A stretch of DNA of 64,000 nt from Adiantum capillus-veneris (lineage: Eukaryota; Streptophyta; Polypodiopsida; Polypodiales; Pteridaceae). The translations under genes were made by a program, and so were the position numbers. Positions 11,956 through 23,289 of the stretch are shown here, piece after piece (within the stretch, counting starts at the first letter, position 1; every line of letters starts with the position of its first letter). The notes under the pieces are model-generated. The model did no database searches and was not told where the DNA came from. It saw nothing but the letters and a program-made list of their open reading frames with translations. The DNA lies in NCBI GenBank assembly GCA_014529385.2, contig CM043959.1, positions 87,240,529 through 87,304,528 on the forward strand. Reading direction: 5' to 3'.

Positions 11956-14156
11956 GCAATGTTTGAAAAGGGAGGAAAAAGTTAAATGTTAACGTGTGGA
12001 TTTTTGCAAAATTACCTAACAATGTCTTTAAAAATCGTCAACGGGGGAATTTCAACTAATGACATCTCCTCGATGATTGTAAATAGTGTATATACTATCA
12101 GAAATTATATCAAAAAATAGTATTTTTTGCTTTTTTTGTTAATTTTTTTTGTATTGGAGCTTAAAAGTGGAGAAATCCACCAAAAAGTAATAAAATAGTG
12201 TTTTTCAATGGATTTTCTTATTTGTTGATCTTTCAATTTTCTTTTTTAGTATATTTTATTATTTTCTTTGATTTTTTCAATAAACAAGTCAAAAAATTAA
12301 TGATAAATATCAAATTAGCTCAGATGGAGACACTGAGGATACGCTTATGATCAAAAGAACAAGACAGACAGGCATAAAAAATTTCAATCAAACAACAAAC
12401 AGAAGCTGGAGGCCTAAATTAGGCCACCGCCAGGACCTGTTTTTGTAAATTCTTGCAGAATGAGCTAACAGAGTCCGATTGAGAAAATTTCGAGTTTAAC
12501 GTAGATTTCACGGCCTACTAGGACTAACAGGGGAATCGGGGGAAAAGAAGTTTGAGAAGTCCGAGTATAGATATCTTAGGTATCCCAAAATCACCTCATT
12601 TCCACTAGTCAGTCTTGGAGAAGAGAGCTCTCTACCTTCTTCACGGGCAATTTTCGGAGTCCACAACCGCCCATTTTCAGCGCCGTTTCACATGAGACAC
12701 GAGGGGTAAGTTCTAAACTCATCAAAGAACATTTCTATGCAATTGGGTAGCAGGTCTAGGCCCAAAAAAAAACCCTAGAATCCCAGCTGTGTACAGATTC
12801 CTAGAACACAAAAACGACCATAGCGACCTTTCAGCTCAACCGAATTCGACAAGACTTGTACTGTAGCATACCCCTAGATATTAGAACACTTCCATATCAT
12901 TAAATGACCATTTGGCAGATGTCGAGGGAGTCCCCAAGTAAATAATCTAGGTTTTTGCAACATGCCAGAACTGAATTTTGACTCCACGGGCAGCTTATAG
13001 ACAAGGTCTATACACAATGTACATAGATGGTTTCAAGAAAAAAATCAAGGCAAGCTCTTTAATAGCAGGAAACAGCTCGAAGACTACAAAGCGTCAATTT
13101 TGACATATGAAGTCAAACTGACTCCGAATGAGGCCAAATTGAGTGAGCAGCATCAAGACTATGTAGCGGACAAGTCCATGGCTTCAACAATGACCAAACA
13201 ACTCTACACACCAAATGGTAGCAAAAACCGGTGATTTCAGAGTCGACAAGAGCACAAAGAGATGCTGACATGACCAAATCTTACCAAACTCATTTTAGGA
13301 CCTGTTTTAGATGTAATGAAGATGTGTAGGTCACAAAATTGTCTTTTCAAGCAAAAAATTCAACCGTTGCTGTAAATAATTGCGATTATTTACTTTTGTG
13401 CACAATTGGCTTGAAAATCATCATAATGGTTCATCTATCACTTGTATACATCTATCTCATGTCACATGCCAAATATAGACCCAAAAGATCAAGTAAATCG
13501 TAGATTTTGTCAAAAAATGCACTTAAAGCTCTTTAGTCTAAATTTTGAATTATTTGTCACATTTTTTGATCCAAAACCTTCCATATTTCACACAGAGGGT
13601 CTATAGCATGTCTAGAACCAATTTGCAAGAAAAAATGTTCAAATTGATGAAAATGTTAATAATTGCAATTATTTATATTTTTTGCCAGAATGAACCCAAA
13701 TTTCATATTTGATCTTATGGGACCACAATACATGATGTGACAAGCCCACCAATCAAGTTTGATCACATTTGGATCTCAAGAACCCAAAATCCCTTCATAT
13801 CTATTGTTTCACAATCTGAAGACTAAATCTGGCACCATTTCCACCCTGTATACTCAAATGAGCTCACACTTCACTCGGAGTATCTAAATCACATGTTCTT
13901 CAAGCCTGTGAAGTCAAAAGTGAAAAAATAGGAAAAAATTTCCCTTCTGTAAATAATCGTGATTATTTACTTTGCTTGCAATTTTCGCTTGGATTGAATG
14001 GTTTTGATCTTTACATGTTTTTATGCATATATGCATGCTCCAAAATTGGTTTGAAGCAAAACGGATATCGATAATTTGCTAGCAATTCAGACACAGGGCA
14101 TGTCAGAGCGGTATTTGTGGAATTTTCTAACCTTGAAATTGTATTCTCCTAATAGG
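11956..14156 (+). repeat. Non-coding region with second palindromic array (element A)
   Basis: About 2.2 kb between the pol tail and ORF-X has no convincing ORF. Palindromes of the leader family lie at 13372-13393, 13655-13676 and 13949-13970, 283 and 294 apart, with a half-site at 12938. The flanks carry the leader-type motif CAAATTTGG/TTTGATCACATTTGGATC. The first part (12080-12300) is AT-rich. An annotator could mistake this region for an intergenic spacer; A' shows that it belongs to the element. Confidence 0.8.
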
Positions 14157-17117
14157 TGAATGCAAGCTGTTCAGAAAGCTAAGAAGAGAATGATCCAAAA
14201 AAAAGATGCAACAGTTGCCACCATATCAGTTGGAGCCGAGTACTGTGAAAACGGTCAAAGTAACCTACCTATCAAAAGAACATCTTGAGGAGCACAACAT
14301 CACAGCCTTCACCGGAAGATTCAAAAGTGAAGATGCAAATCAGGTAGAGTTGCAAATGCTACCTAAAGAAGTCTATCATATAGCAGCTAAGCCAGCAATG
14401 AAAGAAGCCAATAGGAGGTTAGGACTTTGGGAATTTTATGATCAAGAACCATGTGAAGTAGACTTTCGAAGAGCTTATGAGCTACTGTCAACAATCAAAG
14501 AGGATGGATCTTCCCAAATCATAGATCAGTAAGGGCAGAAGGTTGAAGTAGTCATTAACAAAGACATAGTGGCTGAAGCACTAAAGCTGCCCACTAAAGC
14601 TTCCCAAATCATAGATCAGTAAGGGCAGAAGGTTGAAGTAGTCATTAACAAAGACATAGTGGCTGAAGCACTAAAGCTGCCCACTGAAAGAATAACAATG
14701 AGAGCTCGAGATAGGAAAATAGCTGGAACATTCACAAAAATTACAGCTGCCATCGCCTTCTCCAATCTTATACTAAAGCAAGTAGAGGATCCCGCATGTC
14801 TATATCATCAACACTTCCACTTCCTTGCCAAGAATCACCAAGATACACTACCCCAAAATCATGCTAACGCAACCACCTTCACGCAGGTATTGAAGTCAAC
14901 AACAAGACAATCAATAGATCATGTTGAGTATGTGCTTACAACACTCAAGAGCACAAAGAAGGAAGGAAGAGTAACATACTTGGGAGCTTCGAAAGTTCTA
15001 ACCCGAATTGTATACCATGCCATTAGGATGGTTGATAACTTGCCACCATTCCCAAATCAGAACACGTGGATAATCACAGCTTAGCTCTCTCCATGAGCCA
15101 CTAGATCAAAGAAGAAAGGGATTTATAAATCAGATGAAGAGTCAACGGAAAGCTCACCTGAAGTGCATAGCAGTGAAGAGAGTTCGGACAATGAGGAAAA
15201 AAGAGCAAGGAGAGAAAATATGAAAAAATGGCAGTGACCACCCATCAGGAAGAACCTCAACAGAAAAAGAAAAGGTTCGAAAGAGAAAAATAAGCTTCCG
15301 AACGAAGTCGACAAGCTGCAGGACAGAACCCAGAATCATGGAGTCCAAGGGAACTCAAGGGTCCTAGAACCAAAAACTATGAGAAGAAGATCCAAAGGAC
15401 ATGCTAGAAAGGATGTATGCGGAGCCGAATCCCTGAAGATACAAGAGGCTTTAGAGGCGCAAAGAAAAGCCAGAGAAGAGTCGACTGCTCAACAAACACA
15501 ACAAGTAGAAGTTGGGAAACCACTAAAACACAACAGGAACAAGGGGCGATGTCTCCAAGATCACCCTCACCCAATACCGAACAAGAAGATCAACCTTCTC
15601 CTAGACCAAGCCCTTCACCCACTGACCAATCAGATGAAGGTGGGAATACAAAAGGAGATGAGAAAAAAGAGGAGGAAGCCAACCAAGAACAGCCCACGGA
15701 AACAACCAAAGATGAGGCTCTAGACCTTCCAAAGAGCCTCAAGCAGAATCTTCTTGGACCTTCTAAAGAGCATCAAGCAAAATCCAAAGAGTGGGAAACA
15801 ACGGATAAGGTGGTCATCCAAGTTAATGAATATGCAAAGATGATGCAACTAATGACGAAGAAAATACGAACAGCAGCTCTTAGCCACAATGCTAAAGCTC
15901 AAGAACTGGAAAAAGTGATTGATGCTCTCCAAGGTGAGCTTGAAGACAGGATGAATATTATTGAAAATCTTAAAAGCAAGGACCAACAGTTGGCCGAAGT
16001 AACAAATGAACTTATAAATACTACTCATTCAGTACAAAAGATCCAGGTACAGTTGAATGTAGCAAATGCTTCTTTGCAATACTGAGAATAGAGAATCAAT
16101 GACCAAGCAACATTTCTAAAGCAAATCAGGAAAAACCCAGCAGTAGCTTCACTCAAGGGGACTGATGAAGTTTACAAGACTTTAGAAAAGAGGAACAACG
16201 ACTTGGAACTTGAGTTGAAGCTGGAACAAGCACAAAGAAGGGACCTCGCCCTAATGCGTATACAAAGAGATAGAGGAATTAAATAGAGCCAATCAATTGC
16301 TGAGAGAAGGGAATGTGAAAACTCAGGAGGAGGCAGGTACATTTGAACAGCCAAATCTAGAGATACCATCAATCTCCTTCGCAAAAATGGAAACACAACC
16401 AACTGAAAGGGAGACATGAAGTTTTGAATTCCAAGTACCAATCACAGACAATGAACAAGTGCCAATGGTCTAGCTCTCTAAAGCTAAAGAATATGCACTT
16501 AAAGAGCAGATTGTTCATGAAGTGGATGCTGAATGGAAAGCGGCTATGGATTGGGAGTTGAGGGTTCTTCACTCTGTCGATGTAACGCATCTCACTCTTG
16601 ACCAAATTAATTCTCATTGGCATCAAATGTACTGCCTTATCCTTTGATAAAGGTGGAGGTATTGCAAGTAAAAGAAAGACTTTACAAGGATATGCAAGAA
16701 GAGGGATCAGATGCTCTCCACCCCAAATGGAGAAAAAAATGGCTCAATAAAAACTCAAGATATCTCATCTTACTTACAAGGGCACCGGTATCAATCCAGA
16801 AAGACCCAACATTCTGTCATGTATCAAGGGTAAGGACCTGGCAAGCAAATGAAGCACTGAAGAAGAAAAGGCCGACTTGGCTTAACTACCCAAAACTACG
16901 AGCTCTAGAGAAAGGACCGACAACTGAGGAATACACGGTGAAAACCCTAACGGGCACCATGAACTTCTTCAAGAGCCTCCTTGACCTCTCGTGTGCAATG
17001 CTATTTAAAATCTGCATAATGTTGCTCACATGTATACAAGTTTTTCATGAGCCTGAACAAGCAAGAGCCCCATGGATGTCCTTTTTAGAAGGTAACCAAG
17101 GCTTATGCTATGATTAG
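14157..17117 (+). pseudogene. ORF-X of element A, part 1 (extra ORF between integrase and 3' LTR)
   Basis: Function unknown. Pieces 14206-14532, 14659-15084, 15417-16085 and 16617-17117 align in order with A' ORF-X (28544-31800, -). Parts in order: an N-terminal globular domain (LPPYQLEPSTVK, ANRRLGLWEFYDQEPCEVDF, AYELLSTIKEDG, AEALKLPTERITMRARDRK); a charged Ser/Glu/Pro-rich linker (15100-15780); a coiled coil (15790-16320, AQELEKVIDALQGELEDR); and a C-terminal domain (about 16900-17117, then 24438 on). The N-terminal domain resembles plant 'putative transposon protein' domains known from Athila/Tat elements (recognised from memory, unchecked). No signal peptide or clear membrane helix supports an envelope role. 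Element B interrupts it at 17150. Confidence 0.75.
14511..14690 (+). repeat. 90-bp direct tandem duplication within ORF-X
   Basis: The block 14511-14600 is repeated at 14601-14690 with almost no change (CCCACTAAAGC versus CCCACTGAAAG at the end). The unit is 30 codons, keeps the frame, and duplicates a stop codon (GATCAGTAAGGG). A' has one copy, so the duplication is private to A. Confidence 0.9.
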
Positions 17118-17149
17118 AGTGAGCAACCTTAAGAAGAATTCCTTTATGT

Positions 17150-18092
17150 TGTCAGGAGTTTTTTGGACCAAGGAATTGCGCATATGTACATATACATGCA
17201 TGGTGCATCAAATAAAGAATTGCCCATTTTGCAGAGCCAGGTGGTTACGTGGGGCCCACATGTGTACAGGTAGGACAGCATGTACATAGTGCATCGATTT
17301 TCACTATCACCAGTACCAGTATGTTTTTTCTACAATAATGAGGAGTTTATAGCGCGTAAAACTTCTCGAGGAAGCTATCCGCGGGCCGACGACATGAGGT
17401 AAGCAGGTGCGTCAGATGGCATCTAGTGGCGTCAGGAGGGCGAACGGGGTCAATATTTGAACGTGGATGAGTACGGACACAACGTGGGTGTTTCCTTGTG
17501 ATGATTATGGAGAAAGGTCATCATGAGGACCACTTTTTGGGGCCACTTCACGTGGTGGCGAGATGCATTATTGGAAAAAAGCTGAGTGCCAGGTGTGCGA
17601 ATGATGCAAAAAGGTGACAACTATGCACTGCGAGGTCAGTTTTTGGCCTGTTCGCGGTGCGTTTGAGGTCATCTAAAAGGCCAAGGGTGCCCAACTAATA
17701 AAGCTAAGTGTGGGAATTGAAAAACAGAGAGAAGACCAGAAAAAACGTGGAGAAGAGAGGAGGAACAGCCGCAGGTGTGTTTTTGCTCATTTTGGAGCCT
17801 GTTTTGGCCGTAAACTGCTCATCCGAGGTCGGATTTGAGCACTTTGACATTGTAGCCTGGGGTTTTGGGCCGTTCCGGATGCGATGGCACTGTCCATTTT
17901 TCCAAATTCCTCCCTCTTTTTCTGCTTTTTTGGCTGTGTAAGTTTCTCCTATGAGCAAAGTTTCTGCTCCTGTTTGTGATTGTATCTGGCTTATTTTACC
18001 CATACTGTGTGAGCTATTTGCCCCATTGGTGTTGGCCCAAGCTCATTTGTATCTAAACATCAGAAATTATCCTCTTTTGAGCTGAGTTTTTT

Positions 18093-18128
<36 letters not shown>

Positions 18129-18309
18129 AGTGGAGTGGGCAAGTGGATAGTCTCTCTCCTCTCACTCCAGAGGTGTGTTCCCTGTCTCGGCCAGGTGTGT
18201 TGTCTAAGCCGAGTGGTACCCCATAGTGTGTGTGTGTGTGTGTATCTTCCCAAGAGTGTGTGTGTCGGGTCGTTATAGAGGCCTTCTGTGTGTTTTCATC
18301 CCGCTCACA
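17150..18309 (+). repeat. 5' LTR of element B
   Basis: Starts TGTCAGGAG and ends GCTCACA. It contains a (GT)n tract at about 18095-18127 and a shorter one near 18228-18243. The tract lengths differ from the 3' LTR, as expected of slippage. AAATAAAG near 17207 is a possible polyadenylation signal. Confidence 0.92.
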
Positions 18310-18315
18310 TTCTTT

Positions 18316-18334
18316 TGGCGCCCCCACCGAGGAT
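18316..18334 (+). other. Primer-binding site of element B
   Basis: TGGCGCCCCCACCGAGGAT lies 6 bases after the LTR end. It begins with the TGGCGCC common to Ty3 primer sites but differs afterwards from the Asp type of A and D. The priming tRNA is not assigned. Confidence 0.65.
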
Positions 18335-18371
18335 CTTCTTCGAGTACCTTCTGCTTCGAGCTTCGGGATTA

Positions 18372-18460
18372 TAGGTTGCAGGTTGCAGATTACAGGTTAC
18401 AGGTTACAGGTGACAGGGACAGGTACAGGTACAGGTGATTCACACAGGTACAGGTAGCTG
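18372..18460 (+). repeat. Short tandem repeat (ACAGGT-like hexamers) in B leader
   Basis: About a dozen degenerate copies of GGTTACA/GGTACA lie in a row just after the PBS. TACAGGTAGCTGGAG appears here (about 18448) and again near 18735. Confidence 0.8.
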
Positions 18461-18667
18461 GAGTACAGTGGTATACTAGCAGTGATGTCACTTGCAGTTG
18501 TTGTGGGAATGCATCACTTGGCGCCTATTTGAGCGCATTGTCTGCTGGATTGTACGTTACTTGTGGAAACTGCCATTGTACGCATTTGTGGAGCCATACT
18601 TGGTTGTATTTGGCAGTCCCAGCCATTTCTGAGACTTGACTATATGCGATTTGCATTAGCCTTGGTG

Positions 18668-18744
18668 TGAGGGTCGATAGCGTGAGGTTTTTATTGAGCT
18701 GGGGGATTCTCAAATGTGGAGATCCTTTCGGTGATACAGGTAGC
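18668..18744 (+). other. Leader block shared with copia element F
   Basis: This 75-base stretch, with the core GATCCTTTCGGTGATACAGG, matches the leader of F (61705-61772 on the minus strand) in the same sense relative to each element: about 59 of 62 bases over the core with one single-base gap. B is Ty3-type and F is Ty1-type. Its role is unknown; see findings. Confidence 0.85.
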
Positions 18745-19340
18745 TGGAGCACCCTTTTTGTGACCTCGCCATAGGCTATGTACTAGTGATTCCTATTTGA
18801 TGCTCGGGTTCTATTGTTGACAATTTATGCATACATATATGGTCTATATTATGGGTTCACACTGCTCTACTTCTGGGGAAACTCTGCCAAAAATTTTTCG
18901 AGTTGTGATGGCTGGTTTTTTGGTCTTTTGAGCCATTTATGTTGTTATGCTGCTGAAATTTTGGCAAAATCAGAGGATAAGACAGGTGTGCTTTCTCGGG
19001 AGCTGCATGGTTGACTTTAATGGATGATCAAAATGGCCCTCAATTCACTCCTTTTCATTTAACTCAAAGAATTCAGATTAATGTTCATGTGTCCAGGAAG
19101 ATCTTTTTCCAGCAGCGCATAGTCTTTATGTTTGGGCCAAGAAGATTGAGAGAGATCCTGGAATGTCCTTTGCCTGTTGTCATTCCAATGATTAACTATG
19201 AAAACTCATTTGATGTGCATGTGTTTGTCCTTATCTAAAGCTGAGCTCCATTGAAGTTTCTGGGGATTGGGTAGTCAAAAGTTTTGGGTTCTTGCACGTG
19301 TGTTCGAAGGGGTTCTCAAAGCATTGTAACTTGGGTAGCC

Positions 19341-20020
19341 ATGGCTTTCTCTTATCCGGAATTTCATGGAAGAAGTGATGAAGATGTGGAAGAATTTTTG
19401 GAAAAGATGGAGGTTGCCTGCATTAGCAACCAGATTCATGACCCTACACAAATGTTACGCCTTCTCCAAATTTGTTTGAAGAGTGATGCACGAGTTTGGT
19501 CTAAAGCATTTGAAGAGGAGTTGCGTGTGGCTGATCCACCTGTAAGGTTGAGTTGGGACAATCTACGACATGGGTTGGAAGTGGAGTTTGTGAAGATAGA
19601 AGATCCTGACAAAGTGTGGCAAGAAGTACAGGCTTTGGTGCAAAAGGAAGGTGAGCCAGTAGATGCGTACATACGTAAGTTTTCATTGGCATGGGAGCGA
19701 ATGTGCAAGGATTTAGCACCACAGGTACCCCCGCCTGACATGATGAAGAAGGACAGGTTCTTGGCTGGTCTTTGGGAGAATATACGTTGGAGAGTGGAGC
19801 TAAAGAAGCCTAGGACATATGAGGATGCACTAGAGGTAGCAAGGAACAAAGAGTGGAAGCTGAGAAAAATGAGCCAGTTAGGGGTGGAGTCTTTGCCAAT
19901 GAGGTCTGAATTTCAGCCTATAGAGTCTTTACAAGGGCGCATGTCAGGGGTTCATCATGAACCAGTAGTTCCTGTTACTACTCAGGTTATGCCAGCAGTG
20001 GTCACTACAGCAGTGCAAGA
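19341..20020 (+). pseudogene. gag (capsid part) of element B
   Basis: The frame is open from 19284; I prefer ATG 19341 (MAFSYPEFHGRSDEDVEEFL) because the typical Ty3 gag start (FHG..DED...FL) follows directly. A retrotransposon-gag domain covers most of it: RLLQICLKSDARVWSKAF, then WQEVQALVQKEGEPVDAYIR, FSLAWERMC and DRFLAGLWENIRWRVELKKP. The C-terminus is cut at 20020 by the C-family solo LTR; the rest resumes at 21589 one frame off. Confidence 0.88.
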
Positions 20021-21583
20021 TGTCATAATAATCAATATCTAATTCTCCTAAATGATTTTCTCATATTAAACTGATCATTTAATGTGGGGAAGTGCCAAGG
20101 GAGAAAAAGCTAGAATATTGGTTAAGTTAGCAGACCGGCCACAGTAGGGATCCAAAGGAGGGAAAATAGGGATCCAAAGGGGGGGCCATCTGCAAAAGAG
20201 CCATGTGAAACAATGGGCCAAAAAGACCCTAAGGTTCAGCCCATTAAGACTTCCAAAATGCTAAGGTTCCAAAATTCAAAGGTTGTGTCCAAAGGTCAAC
20301 CCTAGGGAAAATTGGATGCTTAGTGAGTGCCCTAAAAGTCTTTGCATATCCCTACATGGGAGGGGGCGAGCCCCAAAGCTAGGGGATGAGAGAGAAAGCC
20401 ACACACACACACACAGGCTCCCTTTACACAAAGGGAATGAGGGACACATGTCAGCTCCCTAGGCCAGATGCCCACAAGGTGTGCCCAATTCCTATTGGAA
20501 GACCCTTGAAGTGGACCAATGAGAATTAAGCTAGAGTAAATCTAGTTTAATTAATTTACAAACATTTAATAAAAGAAACCAATAAGAATTAAGTGTCCTA
20601 GAAGACTATTGGGCAGTCTCCCAAGGGGTCCAATGAGCATTCAGGAGCCCCATGGCTTGCCTGATTCCTATTGGCCAGGAGGCAAAGGGGTCCAATGAGA
20701 GTTTAGTTTAATTATTTAATTACCTAAAGCTCTCACAAAAGGGGAAAGGGGGACACATGTCAGAAGGCTATCACTTATGCTGCTTAATCCCTATTGGCTT
20801 GACCTGGGGAGGTCCAATGAGGCAAAAGCCAGACTTACTTAGCAGCTAGGGCTCGCCCAAGAGAGGGGGGGGGCTGATTTTTGCTTGGCATTCACACACA
20901 CACTCTCACACTTGACCATGTGTGAAGGGAAAATACTCTATCTCCTCCCAAGCTTTAATGGAGAGCTCATCACCTACTCCAAGCTTGTGAGATAGAAGCC
21001 TACATCAACACTCTCTTGGCATGTGGATGCAAATCCAACCAAGAGCCAAGCTTCAATGCATGCTCATCTTCTCTACCAAGCTAATTACTAAGCTAAGCTA
21101 TGCTAATATGAGTGATTATGTGAGGAGATGTACTTCTTTCTCGTAAGATACTTCTTTTTCCTCTCAATCTACTCTCATACCCTGCTAGCTCTCACCATCT
21201 TCGAAGGTGTGTGAGGTCTTGGGTCTGAGAACGGGGATAATTCAAGTTGTGTTTGATTAAGTGTTTTGCTTGGTGTATGAAGCTTCCATCTTCATTGCAC
21301 TAGCTAGTCTTGAAGGAACACAAAGAATTGTATTGTACAATGTCTCTCTTGATGGGAGAAACCATAATACAAAGCCTTTTGGAGGGGGGACCGGCTCCAT
21401 GCAAATCCGGTCCTCAACTGTTGTCAATAGCTTAATTGCTCTCTCTTTTGAAAGTATTGTCGATGCTATCTAACTAGGTGTTATGCTTTTTGTTGCTCTC
21501 TCCACCCAAGCACTCTTGTAATTCTCATTAGGAATCAACTCTAATGAAATGCCCACTATGTTCATGCTAAATTCCGCTACACA
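20021..21583 (+). mobile_element. Solo LTR of family C inserted in B gag
   Basis: Starts TGTCATAAT and ends CTACACA, with flanks CAAGA and AAAGA (5-bp target duplication with one change). No PBS, internal region or PPT is present, so recombination between two LTRs removed the rest. It matches along its length the 5' LTR of the C element at 54955-56569 (-), for example at GGAGGGGGGACCGGCTCCA. CACACA and AT-rich tracts lie within. The short ORFs inside are not meaningful. Confidence 0.88.
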
Positions 21584-21588
21584 AAAGA

Positions 21589-23251
21589 TTTTAGGCCATT
21601 AAATGTTACAGCAAGATGATGGGCTAAGGCAAGACATGAGGCAAATGGTAGATTTGATGAAGAATCTCAGCCTAAACATGCTAGGTCAAGTGGGAAATAA
21701 TCGAGGTCGAGGGAGGTTTGCAAATCAGCCAGGAGGTGAAGAAAGGCCTAGGAATGGTGTTGGACAAAGCAATGGTAGGTTTTGGAGGCAGACGCCCACA
21801 TGTTATAATTGTGGAGAGTTGGGTCACATCAGCCCGCAATGTGATAAGCCACCAAGGATGGGGGGAGACATGTATCCATTGCCAAGACAGGTGCTAACTA
21901 GGTCAAATGATTATGGCATCAAAATTAAGGGAGACGAAGGAACCAGTGGACTGACCCAGGAGGAAAAGGGAAAGACAAAAGTGCTAAGTGTAGTCACCTT
22001 GGAGAAGGCATCAAAGCTAGAGGATACATTAGTGATGCCTATTGGGAAGAGGACCACAGAGGATAAGGAAGGAAGAAGTGCCCCAAGTCCTAGTAAGAAG
22101 ACAGGAAAGAGCCATGAAGGCGAGGATGTCAAGGCCAAGAGGAAAAGGAGAGCTCGTCGAAAGTTTCATGTTTCAGATTTTCCACTAGGGGATGGGCAAT
22201 TAAGCTATGACTTGAAGGAGGATCTGACGAGCAGGAAGGCAGATGTTACTTTTGGGCAGCTTATAGAGATGGTGCCTAAGCTAAAGCGACAGTGGAAGAG
22301 GATGGTTAACCCAATGGAGAAAGAGCCAGAGAGAGGTTCAGTGAAGGTGTTGGCAATGGACGAGCTACCAGACATTTGTCCAATAGTAGATGTGTGGCAT
22401 AAAAGTAAAAATTTGGGACAAGGTTATGTGGATGGCGGAGCCCAAATATGCGTCATAACACACTCATGCGTTGAGAAGATGGTTCTCACAGTGGCTGGGG
22501 TGTCAGGTTTTCGGTCAGATTGGCAAACCATCAAAAAGTAAAATGCTTAGGTGTTGTAAAGAGCTTAGAAGTGGAGGCATATGATGCAAAGGCAGTGGTT
22601 GATTTTCATGTGATGCCAGCAGGGTTGGGAGCATATCCTATTATACTGGGAAGACCATGGTTACGTGCAGTGGGAGCTGTTCAAGATTGGCGACATGGTA
22701 CGATTAGCCTCTATGGAAAGACAGGTACCAAGAAGCTTTATAATATGGACACAAGGAAACGATTAGAGGAGATTTATGAAGATGAGGATGAGTCTAGTGA
22801 TGAACTATATTCCACGGTGACAGATGAGGACAGTGATAGCACTACCAACAGTGATGAGGATGCTGATGTTGCATTTCTTTTGATGGACAAAGAAATCCAG
22901 GAGTTTGGTTTAGTTGCATTTGCGAATGAGTTTGAAGATGAAAGTGAAGGGCCTTATGAAGTGATTGAAGGGTTGATGCAAACCAAGGTTGAGTTGTCAA
23001 AGAAGCAGGAATTGATGACACAAATGATTAGTGGAGACCTCTCAGCTATGGAGAAGGAGGTATATTTGCACATGCCGGTCTATGCCAAAGTAATTGATGG
23101 TTTTCTTGATGCAAAGTTGATATATGGCATCTCTATAGGTTTTCCTTGGAAACCAGGTGGAACCTTGATTAAGCTTTTGATGCAAGGAATGCCAAGTGTT
23201 TTTGTGTGGGATCCAGGCGGCGAGTCTCATATCTCTTGTTGCTGCTGCTGA
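21589..23251 (+). pseudogene. Nucleocapsid and protease of element B
   Basis: Frame 21603-22541 carries a CCHC zinc knuckle, CYNCGELGHISPQC (about 21800-21842), a Lys-rich stretch, and the first half of a retropepsin with VDGGAQICVI. The residue after Asp is Gly, as in the DGGSG variant seen in some plant elements (family knowledge). Frame 22520-23251 carries the second half (AYPIILGRPWLRAVGAVQDW) and an acidic stretch, then ends in MPSVFVWDPGGE, perhaps the very start of an RT region, and runs into the PPT. A frameshift lies between the two at about 22500-22545. RT, RNase H and integrase are missing. Confidence 0.85.
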
Positions 23252-23270
23252 GCATGAATGCTCTAGCAGG

Positions 23271-23289
23271 CTAGGGGATGGGCAAATTA
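23271..23289 (+). other. Probable polypurine tract of element B
   Basis: TAGGGGATGGG followed by CAAATTA lies directly before the 3' LTR start TGTCAGGAG. It is purine-rich but not adjacent to the LTR in the classical way, so the exact primer is unsure. Confidence 0.5.

Noticed and set aside
18053-18457. Thr-His and Cys-Val repeat frames
   Set aside because: Translations of the (GT)n microsatellites in the B LTR; the same occurs at 24192-24603.
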